Origin: Erwinia sp. SLM-02
Lineage (GTDB): Bacteria; Pseudomonadota; Gammaproteobacteria; Enterobacterales; Enterobacteriaceae
Length of the DNA: 64,000 nucleotides
NCBI RefSeq assembly: GCF_037450285.1
Contig: NZ_JAQISN010000001.1
Span: forward strand, 1,364,001-1,428,000
Reading direction: 5' to 3'
The notes beneath the pieces are model-generated. The model did not search any database, had not been told where the DNA came from, and saw only the letters and a program-made list of their open reading frames with translations. Position 1 is the stretch's first letter; the number at the start of each line of letters is the position of its first letter. The position numbers and the translations under genes are program-made. This document shows positions 61,789 through 64,000 of this stretch, piece by piece.

Positions 61789-63111
61789 ATGGAGAGTTCA
61801 GACCGCCGCTATGGCGGTGAGTACAGGGCGGCAGAAACCGCAGGCCCGCCCAAAAGCACGGCCAGAATCATGATGGCCGCCGGGATTGGCCACTTTATCG
61901 AGTGGTTCGATTTCGGCTTATACGGCACGTTAGCGGCGATTATCGCCAGTAACTTCTTTATCAGTGACGATCCGGCTACCGCGCTGCTGAAGTCCTTCGC
62001 GGTCTTTGGTTCCGGCTTTTTGATGCGCCCGCTGGGGGGCTTATTTTTTGGCTCGATGGGTGACCGACTGGGGCGGCGCAAAGTGCTGGTCACGGTGATT
62101 GTCATTACGTCCATCTCAACCTTCGTGATGGGGATACTGCCCACCTGGCATCAGGCCGGCATTATCGCGCCGGTGCTGCTGGTGATCACCCGCCTGGTGC
62201 AGGGCTTCGCGGCGGGCGGCGAAAGCTCCGGCGTGATTACCTATCTGGCGGAGAGCGCGAAGCCGCACCGGCGCGCCACGCTCACCTGCTGGAGCGAAAA
62301 CTTTAGTTTTATGGCGTTCGTCTGCGGGTCGGGCCTGGTGCTGATGTTGACCTGGTGGCTGGGGGAAGCGGCGATGAACGACTGGGGCTGGCGCATTCCG
62401 TTCCTGCTGGCCGCACCGCTGGGGCTGGGTGGCTTGTATATGCGCCGCAACATGGAGGACTCGGCGGAATTTCACAAGCTGAAGGCGAGCGGCAGGCTTG
62501 AAAAGTCGCCGCTGCGCACCGCGCTGAAAACCTCGCTGTCGGCGCTGCTGTTCTGTACCGGTTTCGTGGTGATTAAAGCGGTCAGCAGCTGGGTGCTGCA
62601 GTCGTTTATGCCCGGCTATCTCTCCACGCATCTGCACTACAGCCGCACCGATTCCTATTTGATCACTACGCTGGGCCTGCTGAGCGTAGCCATCTGCATG
62701 CCGGTAACCGGTTATCTGTCGGACAGATGGGGCCGGCGGCCGCTGATGCTGATGGGCTGCGCCGGATTCATCCTGTTCACGTATCCCGCCATGCTGCTGA
62801 TGACCCAGGGTTCGGTGGGCAGTTCTATCGCCGCGATGAGCATGCTGGGCGTGTTTGTGGCGCTGTTTAACGGCGGCTGCGGTGCTGCGATGGTGGAGCT
62901 GTTTCCCACTGCAATCCGCTATGGCGGCATTGCCATGTCCTACAACCTCACCGTGGCGCTGTTTGGCGGCGTCACGCCGCTGGCTTCCGCAAGCCTGATT
63001 ACCTTCACCGGCGATCCGCTTTCACCCGCCTGGTACGTGATGATTACCGCGCTGATCTCGTTTATTGCGGTGTGGTTTGCCAAAGAAACGGCTGGAAAAG
63101 TACTGGATTAA
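61789..63111 (+). CDS. MFS metabolite:H+ symporter (MHS family)
   Basis: This 440-residue, 12-helix transporter has GSMGDRLGRRKVLV (loop 2-3 motif) and RLVQGFAAGGESSGVITYLAE, typical of MHS members such as ProP, KgtP and CitA. It probably takes up an organic or sugar acid, given that the next gene, 17 bases downstream, is an acid-sugar-dehydratase-like enzyme. GGAGG stands before ATG 61789. Confidence 0.88.
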   Translation: MESSDRRYGGEYRAAETAGPPKSTARIMMAAGIGHFIEWFDFGLYGTLAAIIASNFFISDDPATALLKSFAVFGSGFLMRPLGGLFFGSMGDRLGRRKVLVTVIVITSISTFVMGILPTWHQAGIIAPVLLVITRLVQGFAAGGESSGVITYLAESAKPHRRATLTCWSENFSFMAFVCGSGLVLMLTWWLGEAAMNDWGWRIPFLLAAPLGLGGLYMRRNMEDSAEFHKLKASGRLEKSPLRTALKTSLSALLFCTGFVVIKAVSSWVLQSFMPGYLSTHLHYSRTDSYLITTLGLLSVAICMPVTGYLSDRWGRRPLMLMGCAGFILFTYPAMLLMTQGSVGSSIAAMSMLGVFVALFNGGCGAAMVELFPTAIRYGGIAMSYNLTVALFGGVTPLASASLITFTGDPLSPAWYVMITALISFIAVWFAKETAGKVLD

Positions 63112-63128
63112 TGAGAACTGGAGCTTTT

Positions 63129-64000
63129 ATGCACATAACGAACGTGGAGTGTTTCCCGCTTAAAATCACCCCGGACCAGGCCTATCTCGGCGGACGGGCG
63201 GACGGGAGCGAACCGGACTATTACTACCGCCCGGAATACCGCTGTGTCTATTCACGCAAGATGGAAACCTGCCTGGTGAAAATTACCAGCAGCGACGGCC
63301 ACGTCGGCTGGGGGGAGGCGCTGGCACCGGTGGTGCCGCAGGTGGCCGCCGAACTGATTAAACAGCTTTTTGCACCGCTGCTGATCGGGGAATCCCCGTT
63401 CTCCAGCGGCGTGCTGAACGCCAGAATGTACGACTCGATGCGCGATCGCGGCCACACCGGCGGCTATCACATCGATGCCATCGCCGGCGTGGATATCGCC
63501 CTGTGGGATCTTAAAGGCAAAATTCTCGGTCTGCCGGTCCATCAGCTGCTCGGCGGCGCGTTTCGCCGCACGATCCCGTGCTATGTCTCGGGCCTGCCCG
63601 AACCGGATATCGACAGCCGCTGCCGCCTGGCGAAGCAGTGGCAGGAAAAAGGCTTTCATGCCGTCAAGCTCGCGCTGGGCTACGGCGTGCGTGAAGACGT
63701 CAAAAACATCCGCGCCATTCGTGAAACCCTCGGCGACGAGGCGCAGATTTTTATCGATGCGCACTGGAACTACAGCGTGGCCGAGGCCAGCGATTTAGCC
63801 ACGCAGTTACACGCGCTCGGAGTGGGCTTTCTGGAAGCGCCGCTGCTGCCGGAGGATATCGCCGGCCATCGTGAACTGCGCGCTAAAAGCCCGGTGGCGA
63901 TTGCACTGGGCGAAACCGAACGCACGCGCTACCAGTTCAAAGCGGCTATTGAGCAGCGGGCGGCGGACATTCTGCAGCCCGACGTCGGCAGAACCGGCAT
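63129..64000 (+). CDS. Mandelate racemase/enolase-superfamily dehydratase (partial, cut by window end)
   Basis: The reading frame starts at 63129 and runs off the window (290 codons seen). It has the N-terminal cap, then a barrel with Lys180 (HAVKLALG), Asp210 (FIDAHWNY), Glu236 (FLEAPL) and Glu262 (GETERTRY). The three acids should bind Mg2+, as in acid-sugar dehydratases. The exact substrate is unknown; the linked symporter suggests import and dehydration of one compound. Confidence 0.85.
   Translation, partial: MHITNVECFPLKITPDQAYLGGRADGSEPDYYYRPEYRCVYSRKMETCLVKITSSDGHVGWGEALAPVVPQVAAELIKQLFAPLLIGESPFSSGVLNARMYDSMRDRGHTGGYHIDAIAGVDIALWDLKGKILGLPVHQLLGGAFRRTIPCYVSGLPEPDIDSRCRLAKQWQEKGFHAVKLALGYGVREDVKNIRAIRETLGDEAQIFIDAHWNYSVAEASDLATQLHALGVGFLEAPLLPEDIAGHRELRAKSPVAIALGETERTRYQFKAAIEQRAADILQPDVGRTG

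Overview
The window is chromosomal DNA of a member of the Enterobacterales. Most of its genes align in sequence and order with the Escherichia coli ydiJ-menI-suf-lpp-pykF, mdtK-cfa-purR, nemRA-gloA-rnt and slyA-slyB-pdxH-tyrS-rsx blocks. Sequence divergence, GC-rich coding DNA, missing E. coli genes (lhr, sodB and ydhP are absent from their usual places) and different accessory inserts suggest Erwiniaceae (Erwinia/Pantoea-like). That placement is inference, not proof. I see no prophage, insertion sequence, transposase or CRISPR array.

Positions 1-8160 hold the 3' end of ydiJ, menI, an unknown gene under a near-perfect Fur box, the sufABCDSE iron-sulfur assembly operon and the L,D-transpeptidase ldtE. 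Positions 8260-10870 hold lpp, pykF and three tRNA-Val(GAC) genes. Positions 11000-20950 carry mdtK, ribE, cfa, the purine efflux pair punC/punR, purR, the 29-residue protein gene ynhF, mepH, grxD and rnt. Positions 21050-31750 hold the electrophile-stress operon nemR-nemA-gloA, an eptA lipid A modification gene, a reductase/LysR pair, ydhL, ydhF, and ydhIJK divergent from slyA.

Positions 31879-35328 hold a blue-light signalling module: ycgZ-ymgA-ariR divergent from bluF-bluR. It sits between slyA and slyB, which are neighbours in E. coli. Positions 35386-44415 return to the conserved block (slyB, anmK, mliC, pdxH, tyrS, pdxY, gstA, dtpA, nth). Positions 44412-50702 are the rsxABCDGE electron-transport operon; RsxC ends in eight copies of an Ala/Lys-rich repeat. 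ydgK and cnu follow.

From about 52 kb the content is accessory: a ytfQRT-yjfF furanose ABC transporter, a nested palindromic repeat, an unknown exported protein, a thymidylate-kinase-like protein preceded by a coupled 19-codon leader ORF, a thiol peroxidase, a divergent TetR/GST pair with a palindromic operator, a GNAT protein, an MgtC-family protein, and a metabolite symporter followed by an enolase-superfamily dehydratase cut by the window end.

The genes share several themes. Iron and redox stress are served by suf, rsx, nth, grxD, nemRA-gloA and the peroxidase. The envelope is served by lpp, ldtE, mepH, slyB, mliC, eptA and cfa. Vitamin B6 and flavin supply is served by pdxH, pdxY and ribE. 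I found no clearly new multi-gene system. The best candidates for new biology are the Fur-box gene at 564-968, the leader/kinase unit at 57710-58374, the RsxC repeat expansion, the structured sufA leader and the shared TAGAC-type operators of two TetR loci.
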